Assembly: GCA_963920765.1 (NCBI GenBank)
Contig: OY987247.1
Coordinates: 13,984,471 to 14,048,470 of the forward strand
Direction of reading: 5' to 3'
Origin: Ulota crispa
Lineage: Eukaryota > Streptophyta > Bryopsida > Orthotrichales > Orthotrichaceae
DNA length: 64,000 bases
Numbering within the stretch: the first letter of the stretch is position 1; every line of letters starts with the position of its first letter. The position numbers were made by a program, and so were the translations under genes. This document shows, in pieces, positions 13,001 through 25,105 of this stretch. The notes under the pieces were generated by a model. The model saw only the letters and a list, made by a program, of their open reading frames with translations, had not been told where the DNA came from and did no database searches.

Positions 13001-16000
13001 AAATTTGAGAAATACATAGATGTGGTGTATTGCCAAGAGCCACTACGGCCAGAGTAAAAGAGGAGAGGGACCACAGCACTCGTGTTTGGGAAAACCAAAA
13101 TTTTAGGAATTGTGTAATGTGAGTGCAATGTGACAAAGAGCCTTAGGAGCCAGTTGATCAGAGAAAATTGTTTTATGTGTTTGTTTGTTTGTTTGAAGGT
13201 CCTGGAATTTGATACTTATAGGTATCATGGCCACTCCATGTCCGATCCCGGGAGTACGTACCGGACCCGCGACGAAATCACTGCTATTCGCCAAGTACGT
13301 ATTAAAAACTGGCTAAACATCAACTAAAAACCGACTGTAACCGGTTACAATTTGGCAAAAAAACCGGTTGAGGTTAGATGACATGCAATATGGGCTGGCA
13401 TAGAAGACTTTAGCTTTCTTACCAACCAAAGAAATGTAAGAGTTTAGATATTCACCATAAAAATATTGATTTGGGGAATTTTGAAATTCACATTTGTATT
13501 TAGAGACCATGATTTAGTCTTGAATCACGGATAAGGATATCACTGACTAAAGCAAAGATAGGGAGTAAATTGAGACTATTATCTTGATTGTAAGAAACAA
13601 TAAGATTTTGCCACCTTGGCCTCACAAAATGGCATGTCATTTAACTCCAATTATAAAAACTCACCTTGTATTGTAGTTGTATGGTGCATGACACTTATAA
13701 CCAAAACCTCCCAATTTAAGTGGTCCATCTAAGGCTTTGTCAAAAAAAAAATTATCAAAAATTTGAGTCCACCAAGATGAAGCTTAGGGTTTGTCCCAAT
13801 TGGTGGTGGAATTACTTCTGAGCTAATGAGTATATGTGTTGGTTTTAGTATTTCTTGTTTGGCCAATAGTTTTTTATTATAAGTGTCATGCACTATACAA
13901 TCATTCTTTGCAAAAAGCACAACAACAATGGCTCATTTTTGTACAAATGCATTGTTAGAAAATGGAACCCAAATTAGCAGTACTTTGTTCAATTGAATGT
14001 TTTTTACTTGAATGGTACTAAACAAAGTTGTATTGATTAGGACATATTTGTGTTGATTGGGACAGGTTGATTTGGGCATTTCTTTATAACAAAAGTCATT
14101 TTTTAAAATAAAGATTAAGAGTTATGTTGAACTTGTGAAGGGTTGATTTTTAGACCTTTGATTGAGGATGTTTGGACCATTGAGATTTTTGTCATTTTTT
14201 GTGTGGAGGTTGATGTTACGTTCAATAATGTAAAAGTACATTTTTGCTGTAGAAATAAGATCCCTTTGCCACTCTTTTTGCTTTGCAAGTTATTTTTCAT
14301 AGTTAGGCTCTATTTTCACATCATCTTTGTCCACAAGGTGGTGTTTTCCTTTCTACGCAACCAAAAAAAATGGGCACCTCTAATTGGTTTTTGAATTGTG
14401 TTAAACTCTCAAGTTGACCATCCATATGTAAAAATAAAATAAAATCATACATTTATGAAAACTTAGAACATCTTCATCCTTACACACTAAGAGTTTGACA
14501 CTTGTCATACTTGGATGGTAAACGTACAAGGTCTCTCAAGATATTCTTGTGGTACTTAATTGTAGCATGTTAAGCAATGGCTCTTGAAAACACTATCCAT
14601 CTAAGTTTAATGAGATTTATTCTTTATTCCACTTGGTGATTGATCAATTAAATGTTTATGAACACATTTGGTGAGCAAGAGGGTGGGGCAAGAATTTTGA
14701 AAACTCTTCAAAAACAAATGCAAACTTTTGGCTTGTCAAATTTTGCAAGTAGAGATGGAGATGCTCTTAGAGTCCATGTAAAGAAAGGAGGAAGTTTTGG
14801 ACTAAAAGACACTTTGTCATTATGTAAAATCAAAGTTTATTGGAAACTGTGTGATTTTGAATATAAGAATCTAAGAATCTTGGCAGCCATATGATTGCAG
14901 GATTCTCACTAACGGTAGGTGTTTTGCTTGTCCAGGGACGTGATTGTATTGAGAGAATTAAGAAGCTTATACTGAAACATAAAATTGCCTCAGATAAAGA
15001 GCTGGAGGTAATAATCCCTCGAGGTCTTGGAAGATACTCTGTGTATTTTGAAACTTTTGTATTTACATTTGCATGAAGATTTTGCTACTTGCAACAAATC
15101 TTATTGTTCTAATTAGTCATAGACAGTGAACTTAATCACCTGCAAAAAAAATGTGTCCTAAATAAGTGTTCTCAACGCATGTTAATGACTTGATTACATT
15201 TACTATTAATATTTTCAGTGATAGTGGACTAGTTGTTTAGGACACTTGCATGTGAATGTGCCCACAAAAATTAGTACAAAAATTGACTTCCACTTGATTC
15301 TAAATATTAGTGTGTAACTTAATTGCTATCTAGTTAGTACACAAATGGAAATGGATACTCATACACCTTCAAAAATTAATAATCAAAACTCTTTGCAATG
15401 TAAATTGTTTCAACTATGTGTTGTCATTATACCTCTTTGAGTATTTGTAAGTAATCCTACTCTTATAAAGTAGAAGATCCAACTTATGTTACTATTAGTA
15501 TCTTGGCAATATACGTAGGAAGGTGATTTTATTGAAAGATTAGCTTGCAAATTCTATGGAAATGAAACAATTTGTAAATTTACTTCATGTACTAATTTAT
15601 AGAAGCTTTTATATTATTTCAAAGCGGGAGGTTTTAAATCACTACAAATGGCAAAAGACAACCTTCTAAGACAAGTGATCACAGATTTTTAACCAAGCCG
15701 TGCTTACTAGACATGCTAATAACTCCAGCCAAATGCATATATGCATAAGTTTTAGTTGTTTAAAAAGAATCTCTCCTTTTTTCAAAATTTTCCTCAATTG
15801 CAAATCTTCACAAAGTTTGTGATTCATGGATGCAAACAACTTGTGGGATTCACAAGGAATGATAGTGTGTATTCTTTGAACTTGTGTTCAACCCACTTGC
15901 ACCAATTTAGCAAGCCAATTTGAGATATATTTTTTTAATTTTGAGTTTATGAATGCCACACATGCTCACTCTTGACATAGAAGGTTCTAAAATAACTTTT

Positions 16001-19000
16001 CTTTTTTATTTGTGTAGGATATTAAGAAAGAATGTAAGAAGGAGGTAGAAGATGCTCTTGCAAAAGCAAAGGTCCACACAATCTTTTGAGTTTGAAACTG
16101 AATGTTTTACCACGTTACGAATAGAAATTGTATTTGTGAAATTGTAACTTTCATATAAAGTGTTTTTCAAAGCCAATCAAATTTAACCGTATTTGGCAGT
16201 ATGCAAAATTTATCATTATTTAGTTCAATTGATAATTTTTATGTAAAGACGTTATCTCATAGTTGTCATGTATATTGCATTTGTTACAAATTGTATAAAT
16301 ATATAGGCTTTTCCTCAGCTTTAAATAACTCACTTGCGACGTTTTTATATGCCATGTGAGGTTTTTGTGAAATTGGAGTTAGTTACTTCTATATAAATAC
16401 ATTTCATTTCATGCAATTGTTAAAGACCCTTTTTTTTCCTTTCTAATCATCCCATGGCAAAGTGTATGCAGAATGCTCCCCTGCCAGCCCCAGAAGAACT
16501 TTTTACAAATATTTGGGTCAAAAGCTATGGAAGCTTGGTAAGTTTTTCAACAACAATATTTGCTAACTTGTCTTCCTAGAGCAAAGTTATTGCATGAGGG
16601 GTTGTTCCCAGAGTTTATTGGGTTGTAAAGAGAAATCATAGATATAAAGATCCACTGAATAATTGATGCACAAAATACATTGGGTTTGCATTTTTTCTAT
16701 ACATTTTTTAAGGGAAGTAGGCGTTTCTTTAAGAATTGATTCACTTTGAATTGCTTACATGGCTTACAAATGAGAAGAAGGATTTTCATTTTTGTTACAC
16801 CTAATTCTTGGAGAGAAGTTCCATCCTGTTGGTGTCAAGTTCTAAAATTCTCTACTAAGTATTCATTACTACTAGAATGGAGACTTGGAACATGGAACGT
16901 ATGAAACTATAAGTTCCAACTTTTAAACTTTTGCCAATCAAATATTGAAAATTTAGTGAGGCTCGTATTATTAGAAACAAGAAAAATACATTGTATTATG
17001 TTGCTTACTATGGGCTGCTCAGACGTTTAAGGGTTAAGAATGGAATTTCTATTTTTGATTCCGGAAATTGTGGTTAGTTTTTTTACTCAAATAGTACATA
17101 AATACGGACATTTTGTTCTATTATAGAAAGAATGTCCCTTGAACTTAGAATTTAGAATTGGACTTAGAGACCGTGCTTTAGTCTAGAATCATAAAATGGT
17201 TGTAATTGAACAACACCCAATGAAAAAGCTTACTTTTTTTAATAAACAAAAGTAAAAGTAATAGTTTTCCCCCAAGCTAAGCTTTTTCATTAGGTGTTGT
17301 TCAATTACAACCTTTTTTTATGGTATGGTCTCTAAGTCCAAATATGAATTCCAAATTCTCAAATCCAAATTTTTGATGGTAGAAATCTAAAATTTACCTT
17401 GGAGGTGTGGTAGAATAGCTGAAAGGGTGTGGTAGAATAGCTGAAAGGGTGTGGTAGACATATCAATCCCTTCTTTTTAATTGTTTTTTTTTAATATGTG
17501 ACACTAGTGGACCATTGTACATGCCGTTCTGGCAAAGGGCCATCATGGGAGGGGGTCCTTGCAAAAATATTAATATGACCTTCCTCATAATCACCTTCTT
17601 TAGGCTTCTTTTCCTTTCTGTTACAATGAGCTTACTTGTACTATGCGTACCTACGCGCTTTGCCTCTTTCTCTAAGTGTCCACCCCTATTCCCGTGTATA
17701 CCCCATCCCCAAGGACGACCATAACCGCCACATAACTGCCACTTAATTTTCTTGGAGCAACACCCAACTACTCAACTAATAAAGATTTTATTCTATTACA
17801 AACACCCAACTACTCAACTAATAAAGATTTTATTCTATTACAAACACCCAACTACCCAGCTAATGAAATCAAGCCTATTATGAGTATAGATATGAGACTT
17901 ATTTTAATCTTTTAATCACTTTTTTTAATTATGTGACATGTGAGGCTTATTTTAATCATTATTTTATTGTGTGAATGTGTGACATGTGAGGCGTGACATG
18001 TGAGATATCAATCAGGGAATTATCTTTATCACCCTCCCCCATGGCCCCATACATGCCCCCATGACGCATGCAAATGGAGTCTCCTCTTTTATTATATCCT
18101 CTTTTATTATATGGGATGCATGCCCCCATTTTCTATCCATAATAGAACAGGGTGCGCATGCCTCTTAACTAATACATACATACGAACACCCTGTTCTATT
18201 ATGGAAAGAAGGTATAATTCCGAGGCACCAAGCTATAGTGTCAAAACTTGATACCCTATTCAGGACCATGTTTCTACTAGTGTTCGGAATACAGTAAGAA
18301 CTAAGTCACCGAGGGATTTGACGACCTCTTTCTCTTTTCCATTTGGGTTGAGAATGAGTCAGAACTTTGAACGTTGCTATTTCATGTGATTGATCAATGA
18401 ATATGAATAACTCAACTCTGTGATACATTCTCTTTAAAGTTCCAATTATTTTTGACTTGGAACAAAAGAATTGCTTAAAATTTGTGGACATATTTTAGAA
18501 TTTGTTTCTTCCCATTACAATCCAACAAGGTTGAAAACAGGTGTTGAGTTGAAACTTGTAAAGTTGAAACCTATGGTAAGAACACCCGTTTGCAACGTTT
18601 AATGTAGAGGGCACTAAAATGGTGCACTTCTAGGAATGGTTGATGTGTTCCTCTCATATATCTACTACTGTCATTGATGAGTTAGGTGGGACTAGCTATA
18701 AAGCTAGTCCCACCTAACTCATCAATGACAGTAGTAGATATGTGAGTGGAACATGTCAGCCATTCCTAAAAGTGCATCATTTTAGAGCCAGCTCCATTTT
18801 AGAACCCTCTACCTTAGACCAACCAATCTGTGTAAATTCCATACATAAATTTGTGTCTTTACATGTATAAAATTAACTAAAAAGAATTTAAGGTCAAAAT
18901 TTGGAATGTCTTTTTGTGAAAACTTTTAAAACACCATACCTTGTTAAAGATGCATTATGATTACATTTGATTAGCCATTAATAGTCCTATAAAAGAAACC

Positions 19001-19640
19001 ATGCTCAAATTTTTATCCCTTGACATGAAATTGATTTGTGAACAAGTGACGTGTTTTTTTGAGAATTATTTTAATTTTGAAATTAGGAAGTTTATCACAA
19101 TGAAACTACAAATAAGGTAGGAGCACCCATCCTCGTGAGGGTCTCCATAAGTGTGACCTCTGAAATCTTGGAAAATTTGTGGAACTAGATAGATGTAATG
19201 AAACAAGGATGTACAACATGTGAACATGAAATCTTAATAGTGGTTATGGGTACAATGGCATTTTGCTCTTTAAAAATTCACAATTTATTCTCACAATATC
19301 CAAATAATAAATTCAAAAGTACAAACTCATTATTTTTATGTTACTAATAGAATCCCATAGTTTGCTAGACATTTACTAATAGTCATCATGTTCAAAACCC
19401 TTAAACTCACGCTTATAGGTGCTCCTACCTTAAACCTTTAACAATTGAAGGAAACCTTGTGTAACCCAAAGCTTATATTAAAGTGCACTAGATTTCATTT
19501 TTATTTTTATTTTTAGATATGGTGTGTATAATACAAGTGAAGAGATATGGACACTCTTAGTTCACCTAACTTATTGCTGTTATGTGGTGCAGTCCTATGG
19601 AGCTGACCGCAAGGAGGTGATTGTTAAGCTCCCAGGCTAA
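7083..19640 (+). CDS. PDHA: Pyruvate dehydrogenase E1 component alpha subunit, mitochondrial, 9 exons, 413 aa
   Basis: Catalytic alpha subunit of E1, which decarboxylates pyruvate with thiamine diphosphate in the mitochondrial matrix. Exons: 7083-7342, 8613-9100, 10008-10087, 11900-11977, 13199-13294, 14936-15007, 16018-16071, 16472-16537, 19593-19640. Phases fit throughout and the total is 1242 nt. The first ~50 residues are Arg/Ser/Ala-rich and end near ASRSFAGG, a typical mitochondrial presequence. Visible motifs are [30 protein letters not shown], the thiamine diphosphate motif [17 protein letters not shown], and the phosphorylation-loop region [20 protein letters not shown]. The C-terminus is [12 protein letters not shown] plastid E1-alpha would diverge more from the mitochondrial consensus, so the mitochondrial form is favoured. 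Introns are 0.4-3.1 kb and carry several MITEs. The donor after exon 7 (GTCCAC) is weak but forced by the frame. Confidence 0.95.
13684..13893. mobile_element. Family K MITE (copy K1) in E1-alpha intron 5
   Basis: A 210-bp element with 17-bp inverted ends GTGCATGACACTTATAA, lacking any coding potential. A second copy of nearly equal length sits in the last transketolase intron (55359-55568). The superfamily is not clear, because no convincing target duplication can be read at either copy. Confidence 0.8.
17130..17400. mobile_element. Diverged family E MITE (copy E1) in E1-alpha intron 8
   Basis: Two inverted arms share ttggacttagagacc and aattgaacaacaccca with E2 (36693-37485). The arms meet in a core with gctttttcattaggtgttgt. 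The outer ends are degraded. A single related arm is also visible near 13450-13560 in intron 5. Confidence 0.65.
17404..17880 (+). repeat. Two short tandem repeats in E1-alpha intron 8
   Basis: At 17406-17457 a 22-bp unit beginning gtgtggtagaatagctgaaa is repeated about 2.5 times. At about 17759-17870 a unit of about 42 bp, containing cacccaactactcaactaat and attttattctattac, is repeated nearly three times. The first two units are identical by eye and the third is diverged. No function is apparent. Confidence 0.8.
18136..18205. repeat. 70-bp foldback in E1-alpha intron 8
   Basis: Inverted arms of about 18 nt (tccataatagaacagggtg and its complement) enclose about 32 nt. This could be a very small MITE or a chance foldback. 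No second copy is seen in the window. Confidence 0.55.
18608..18791. repeat. Long near-perfect hairpin in E1-alpha intron 8
   Basis: Arms of about 90 nt pair around a 4-nt loop (ataa, 18698-18701). The innermost ~55 nt on each side are almost perfectly complementary and the outer parts carry a few mismatches. The transcript would fold into one long stem. The size and decreasing outer similarity fit either a foldback transposon or a young small-RNA hairpin. Confidence 0.8.
19115..19430. mobile_element. Family D MITE (copy D1), mariner/Stowaway-like, in E1-alpha intron 8
   Basis: Ends read AGGTAGGAGCACCC and its complement, flanked on both sides by TA. Internal sequence (ctctgaaatcttggaaaat, aaggatgtacaacatgtgaa) is shared with D2 (36877-37190) and D3 (58072-58367). 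The TA duplication and AT-rich core suggest a Tc1/mariner-derived non-autonomous element. Confidence 0.85.
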
Positions 19641-22556
19641 GCTGCCCAAAGTAAAAAAAACCAAGTGTCCTCTTGTCCATACGCCCAAGAACGTCCTCCC
19701 AAGCAAATGCTGACAAACATATAAAAATGTATATTAATCACCGAGAACTTAAAAAAAAACTTTACACAAAACAAAGAAAATGAAAAAGACAAAAAAAAAA
19801 AAAAAAATCATGCTTAAGAAAACTTTACATATATGAATAGTTGAGAGGATGAAAATTGGAAACTGAAATTCCACGCTATGTCCCAAATCCATGTTCTCTT
19901 GTAAATTTCCACATGGGAACATATTTTGAAAGTTTTAGCACCAAGGAAGTGGGACTTTAAAAAAATAGGTTTAGAAAAAACAAAAAATCACATGGCAAGC
20001 AAAGTCCCAGCATTTTTTTGCATAAAGTGTTCAAACATATTTCTAGTGTTTTTGTTTCTAACAAAGATAGAATAATTAGTTTATGCAATGAATGTCCAAG
20101 GACCACTTGCTATTTTTATACAAAGTTCACTAAATGAGTTCTTTCTATTTGACATAGAAACAATTTCACTTATATAATAAGGAAAGAAAGTTCAAATAAT
20201 AATTAAATGGGCCTCTTGTTTGGATATTTTTTTTAAGATGGTAAGAAAAAAAACTCTAATAAGAGCATCTCCACTTGTATGGAAGAACAATGGGTTAACC
20301 TCTCACCTCCCAATGGGCTCAAATTGGGCCCCTCTAAATTTTATATAGAGATACGCAACCTTTCTTCAAGATTTCTTTAGTGATTATTATTATTTTTAAA
20401 TTCTTATTGAAGCCTAGTTTCAGCATCAAGAGTCTGATTTTGAAAATGAATTAAAGTAATTTGTCTATTCAAGATTTTGTGCAAGGGTGTCCATTGCAAA
20501 TTTTCACTTTCTAGTGTTGAAGGCTCTTGGAAATGAGCCTCAAATACACTAGAACTTGGAGAAAAAATCACATTAAAAATTCAATTTAAAAAATTGTAAA
20601 ATAGATTTTGAGAAGCCGTAAATTGATTGGGGTTATGCATGTTATACTTTACATACTTGTATTTTTTTGGTACCCTCAATTTTAGGTTTGAGATGCAAAA
20701 AGAGGATTGAAAGATCTCAAATTGCTTTTGCAGTTTTACCACCCTCATGATCAAACATTATAATCTTTCAATCCATAAATGATATTGTTGTGATTTCTTT
20801 TCTTATGTGATCTACAACATGTCTACTCTGAATTTGTACAATTGCGTTTCAGGAAAAATCGATAATATTGATCAAAATGCCGGCATTTTGTTCACTTTCA
20901 AGCAAATTCTAAGATTCTCAAAATTACCGTGGGTGGTGAGGGGTTAAGGAGATTTTTGGATGAAAAATGGGCAATTTGGGAGAACAATGAGGTAAGGAAG
21001 TTTTTGGATGAAAAGGGGCAATTTATGCATGGATCAATCAAAATATTCTCTTAGCAAATTAAAATTTGTAGTTGCCTCATGCAAGGCAAATCCTTCAAAT
21101 AGTATTTTTTCTTTCACAATTACCAATGCTGAAGAATTAATCTATTTGTTTCTGCAAACAAGGGAAACTTGTCATTGGTTGAACGCTACTTTACCTACTT
21201 TACCTAATTGAATAGATGGGAGAAATAAGTGGTCAACCCAAAAAAACAAGAAACATTTTGCTTTCTAGTGATGAAGTTTTTATTAGAGATTAGTTGGAGA
21301 TGATCTTAACGCAAATGCTACATAGTGTGAACTTTCTCCTCTATTTTGTGATTCTATTGACCTTCAAACTTCCAATAGCAAAGTTATTTACATGAGAGAT
21401 ATTAGTCACCATCCATTTAACAATTTTGTCCTCATGTACTACTAATATATGTTTGCGTGGTTCACCATTATATGAAGGCAGAATTGAATGTTGGGTGGTA
21501 AATTGTACATTTGTCTTAGACTGGTGCACAAAGAAAGTACACATGTAGAAAAATTCATCTCCTCGAAAAGAGAGGTTGGCCATGTTAATTTTTGAAAAAT
21601 AATTTCTTCAAGAGAAATACAATTTTTGCTTAGAAAACATTTTCCCTTTCCCAATGAAGGAAAATGTAAGATTGCTCCACAATCTTCATGGTATCACCGT
21701 TTTCAAATGAATGTGAACTATTTTTGATAAAAAACATGAGTTCTCTCATCCATATTTTGCACATGGCATTCATGTACATGGATGTAAATAGCTTCGCCAC
21801 AGTAGCAAAGCGGAGCACTTCCTGCACTGCCCCAATTATATGAAAAAAAAGGAAGCACTGGTACTTGGCCTACTTTCATGGAAAAGTCAAAGCAAATGAT
21901 ATGGAAAAAGGCAGGTTGCAGCACTTTCACTTACAGTACCTACTGAAAAGCGAAAACCAATGATAAAAGTGAAAAGGATACTGGACGATAAACATGTGCA
22001 GACTGCGGACCATTGGGTCTCACAGTTTTTGTCTTGCAGGTACAAGTGGCAATTCTGCCATTTTCTACCAAGGGGTTGGGTGGTAAGTTAGTATCATTAC
22101 ACTAAATAGTGCATTTAGGGTTGCCCCACACTCATTTCTTGACATTTTACAATATGTAAATATTTTGTGACATTTTACACTATATAAATATTTATTGATA
22201 TCACAATAATTTTCATTAATAATTATTGTAATAAATAAATAATCACAACAAAGAGGGTTTGATAGCAACAACAATTTTAAGGAAAAACAAATTAGCACTG
22301 TCTAGGACATAAATCATGTGAAATCCTAGTATACACAAAGTTGCATGCACCTCCAAGTGGTCAAGTGATGGAGTCACAAGGTAGCTTTTTTCATGGTAAG
22401 GCAACCTAATTGTTCAGGCAACCTCAATGCACTATTAGTGTAGAGAACTATTTTTTTCCTTTCATATTTTTTATGCACGGATTTGCATTAGCTCATGTAA
22501 AAATGAAAGAAAGAAAAAACTTGAAAAATGAAGATTGTACTTCTAAAATCTTCCTA
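19641..22556. other. Repeat-rich spacer downstream of the E1-alpha gene
   Basis: The first ~100 bp should be the E1-alpha 3' untranslated region. A family J element spans about 20271-21310, with ends like GAGCATCTCCA and tggagatgatctt. It resembles the diverged copy at 3330-5035. No coding sequence is recognised. Open frames on the minus strand between 21340 and 22300 lack any conserved pattern. Confidence 0.45.
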
Positions 22557-22781
22557 ACCCCCTAGACATCTGAGCGTGTCGCTCCAACCAATACAATACA
22601 AGATGTTTTTCTTGTATTTGGAATTGATTCACACTTTTATTGCATTTGAGACTAACAAAGAAGTTGGAGAATAAATCAAAGTGGTTATAGTGAGCTACTT
22701 GAGATCTCAAATTAAAATTTCTTATTGGTAACAAATGTCAATTATAAAGCAATGTACATACTATGGCCTATAGTCATTTAA
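22557..22781 (-). mobile_element. Family C MITE (copy C0), reverse orientation, abutting C1
   Basis: A short copy of the C11/C1 subfamily in inverted orientation. It shares cttgtatttgga, gagctacttgagatctcaa and ttcttattggtaac with C1. It ends at the TTAA (22778-22781) that also starts C1. The left terminal TTAA has decayed to CTAA. Confidence 0.65.
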
Positions 22782-23517
22782 CCCTAAAAGGACCATAGGG
22801 CATAGTATATGCGCTACCATATAATTGGTATTTGCTACCAATAAGAGGTTTTAATTTGGGATCTCAAGTAGCTCACTAGAACCGCTTTGATTTATTCTTC
22901 AACTTCTTTGTTGATCTCAAATGTAGTAGAGGTGTGGATCAAGGTTTTTTTTTGGTTTTGAACAAGTAGCTTCTTAGGCCATATGGTAATTTTAGTGGTG
23001 CAAATATGGCCACATAAAAAAAAGTGCAAAATTAGGCTGCAAGTGTTAAAACCTTGAGCTTGTTGCTTGTGGCCAAATTTTTCTAAAATCAAGAATTGGT
23101 GTTGCAAGAATGAATTTTTTGAAAACATGAGTTACAAAGCCCAAAAATCTATAACATAAGAGATATAATCACAAAGAAACTTAGATGCGGCTTGATTTTC
23201 AAATAATAAGACTCCCATGGTGTGACGATCACTTTGTTTATTGCCTAAGTTCCTAATTGATTGGCTACAAACATCAACATATTCTTTTTTCTAATGTGTA
23301 GTAGGCATCTAGATAAGGAACATTGAACTACATCTAACACCAAGATGCTATTTTTTCTTCATTTTTTTGTATAGGCTTGAAGCTTGAATTAATTTTTTGT
23401 AGCTTTCTGGCTTTTAAAAGCCTAAAAAAAAACCCTGGTGTGGATCCATTCCAAATACAAGAAAAGTACCCTGCATTGTATTGGTCACAGTGGCACGCTC
23501 AGTCCTTTAGGGGTTAA
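22778..23517 (+). mobile_element. Family C MITE (copy C1), TTAA-flanked, carrying a nested insert
   Basis: Flanked by TTAA at 22778-22781 and 23514-23517. The left end is CCCTAAAAGGACCA and the right end is agtcctttagggg, an imperfect inverted repeat. Without the nested insert at 22941-23437 it matches the 228-bp copy C11 (41955-42182). It has no coding capacity. Confidence 0.8.
22941..23437. mobile_element. Insert N in C1, with 9-bp target duplication (Mutator-like MITE)
   Basis: About 497 bp bounded by direct repeats GTGTGGATC at 22932-22940 and 23438-23446. The uninterrupted sequence gtgtggatccattcc is present in the related copy C11 near 42110, so the insertion point is confirmed by comparison. 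The ends are inverted T/A-rich repeats (ggttttttttt and aaaaaaaaacc). A 9-bp duplication suits the Mutator superfamily. No transposase is present. Confidence 0.8.
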
Positions 23518-23542
23518 GGGTTAAACTATGGTTTATTTTACC

Positions 23543-24345
23543 TTAACCTCTAAAGGACCACTTGTCCCTACGGGGGATAAATGAGATTTTGGGCATGTAC
23601 TTATGGCTAAACTATTTTGTGTAATTTTTTGAAAAAATTATGCAAGATGGGGAATTCAAAGATCTATGTGGGCATCTAATTTTTTCCTCATTCCCACATT
23701 TATTGAAGAAGTTAAAAATGAATTTATGAGAATATAGTTTGGCGGGTAGCCCAAAAACTTCTTTAACCCCTAAATGCCCATGGTCCCAATTTTCAATGTT
23801 GAAAACACCACATTCTAATGCTGTGGGCATGTAGGGGTTAAAAATTGCATTTTTTTAAAGTAAAAAACTTGAGGTTAGTTCTTTAGACTGACATATATGT
23901 GGGAAGCTTTGAATCATTCAATTCTAATGGATGAGATGAAAGTTATGAGAAGTTTTAGTTTGCGGGTAGGTATGGAAAATCTCAAAACTATGCCTAAATG
24001 CAAACTAAAACTTCTCATAACTTTTATCTCATCAATTAGAATTGAATAATTCAAAACTTCTCACAATTACATAAGTCTAAAGAACTAACCTCAAATTTTT
24101 ATTTAAAAAAAAAACAATTTTTAAAGAAGTTCTTGGGCTGCTTGCTGAACTAAAATTTTCATAAATTCACTTTTAACTTCTTCAATAAATGTCGAAATGA
24201 GGAAAAAATTAAATACCCACACAGATCTTTGAATTTCCCATCTGACATAAAAATTTGAAAAAGTTACACAAAGTAATTTAGCCATAAGTACATGACCGAA
24301 ATCCCATTTGTCCCCCGTAGGAACAAGTGGACCTTTAGGGGTTAA
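23543..24345. mobile_element. Family C element (copy C2) with long inverted arms
   Basis: TTAA at 23543-23546 and 24342-24345. The arms are inverted over roughly 250 nt each: the left arm reads gagattttgggcatgtactt and the right arm carries its complement near 24280-24305. Family ends (CTCTAAAGGACCA and tggacctttagggg) are clear. The left arm is interrupted by the 79-bp mini-element at 23763-23841. No coding capacity. Confidence 0.85.
23763..23841. mobile_element. Miniature family C element inside C2
   Basis: TTAA + 71 bp + TTAA. The ends are CCCCTAAATGCCCA and tgggcatgtagggg. The opposite arm of C2 holds the uninterrupted site (aacttctttaaaaattg when read in the same direction, near 24112-24130), with a single TTAA. 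This pair of filled and empty sites shows directly that insertion duplicated TTAA. Confidence 0.9.
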
Positions 24346-24544
24346 ACTTAAAACTCCTGCTCTACATGCTTCATCCCCACCCAGCTGGCAAGCAAAAGTT
24401 CCCGCTCCAAAATTCCACAAAACTGGAGACGATGACGGTGACGTTTCTTGCTTTAGCACGGAAGCTCTTACAGACCGCAGATCGAGAGAGAGGCGTAGAG
24501 TCCGAGAGCACCATCATGCACTGACTCCTCTGCGATGCACCATG

Positions 24545-25105
24545 TCTGGGCCAGTGATCGCTCATGTGATTTATTTTCGTAAGCGGATTGTTTTTGAAAA
24601 CCTTCACCGGCGAAGATCCGGCAATTTTCATGTTCAACCGGTTTTTCAAGAACACGCACAGGACACTTTTTTATATTCACATTGTAATATAATGTATTAT
24701 GATTCAGATAACTCTAGCCGGTTTACTATTTTGCAGTATCAAATTTCAACCGGATTTTGTTTTTACGGTTCTCGCCGATCATTGTTTGTAAGTATCATTC
24801 TGAAGTCGATCATTGTTCGTAAGTATTTGAAGTGGCTTAATTAATTAAGCTACTTCAGAATGATACTTACAAACAATGATCGGCGAGAACCGTAAAAACA
24901 AAATCCGGTTGAAATTTGATACTGCAAAATAGAAAACCGGCTAGAGTTATCAAAAAAAAAAAATCTGAATCACAGTACATTACCATGTGAATGTAGATAA
25001 GTGTCCTGTGCGTGTTCTTGAAAAACAGATTGAACATGAAAGTTGCCTGACTTTAGCTGGTGAAGCTAAAATTTCTCCCCCGAACGCTGCTTACGAAAAT
25101 CACAA
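24545..25105. repeat. Large inverted duplication (two arms of about 280 bp)
   Basis: Symmetric about 24842 (ttaattaattaa). The inner ~130 nt of each arm are almost identical (ttcaaccggattttgttttt, acggttctcgccgatcattg). Similarity declines outward but can still be followed through gtgtcctgtgcgtgttcttg to about 25105. The left arm overlaps open frames of 94-178 codons that show no known motif. The structure is unlike the MITEs in the window: it is GC-richer and has no recognisable ends. Confidence 0.8.

Noticed and set aside
24308..24844. 178-codon plus-strand frame
   Set aside because: It extends through one arm of the inverted duplication, has no known motif, and overlaps frames of similar length on the other strand.
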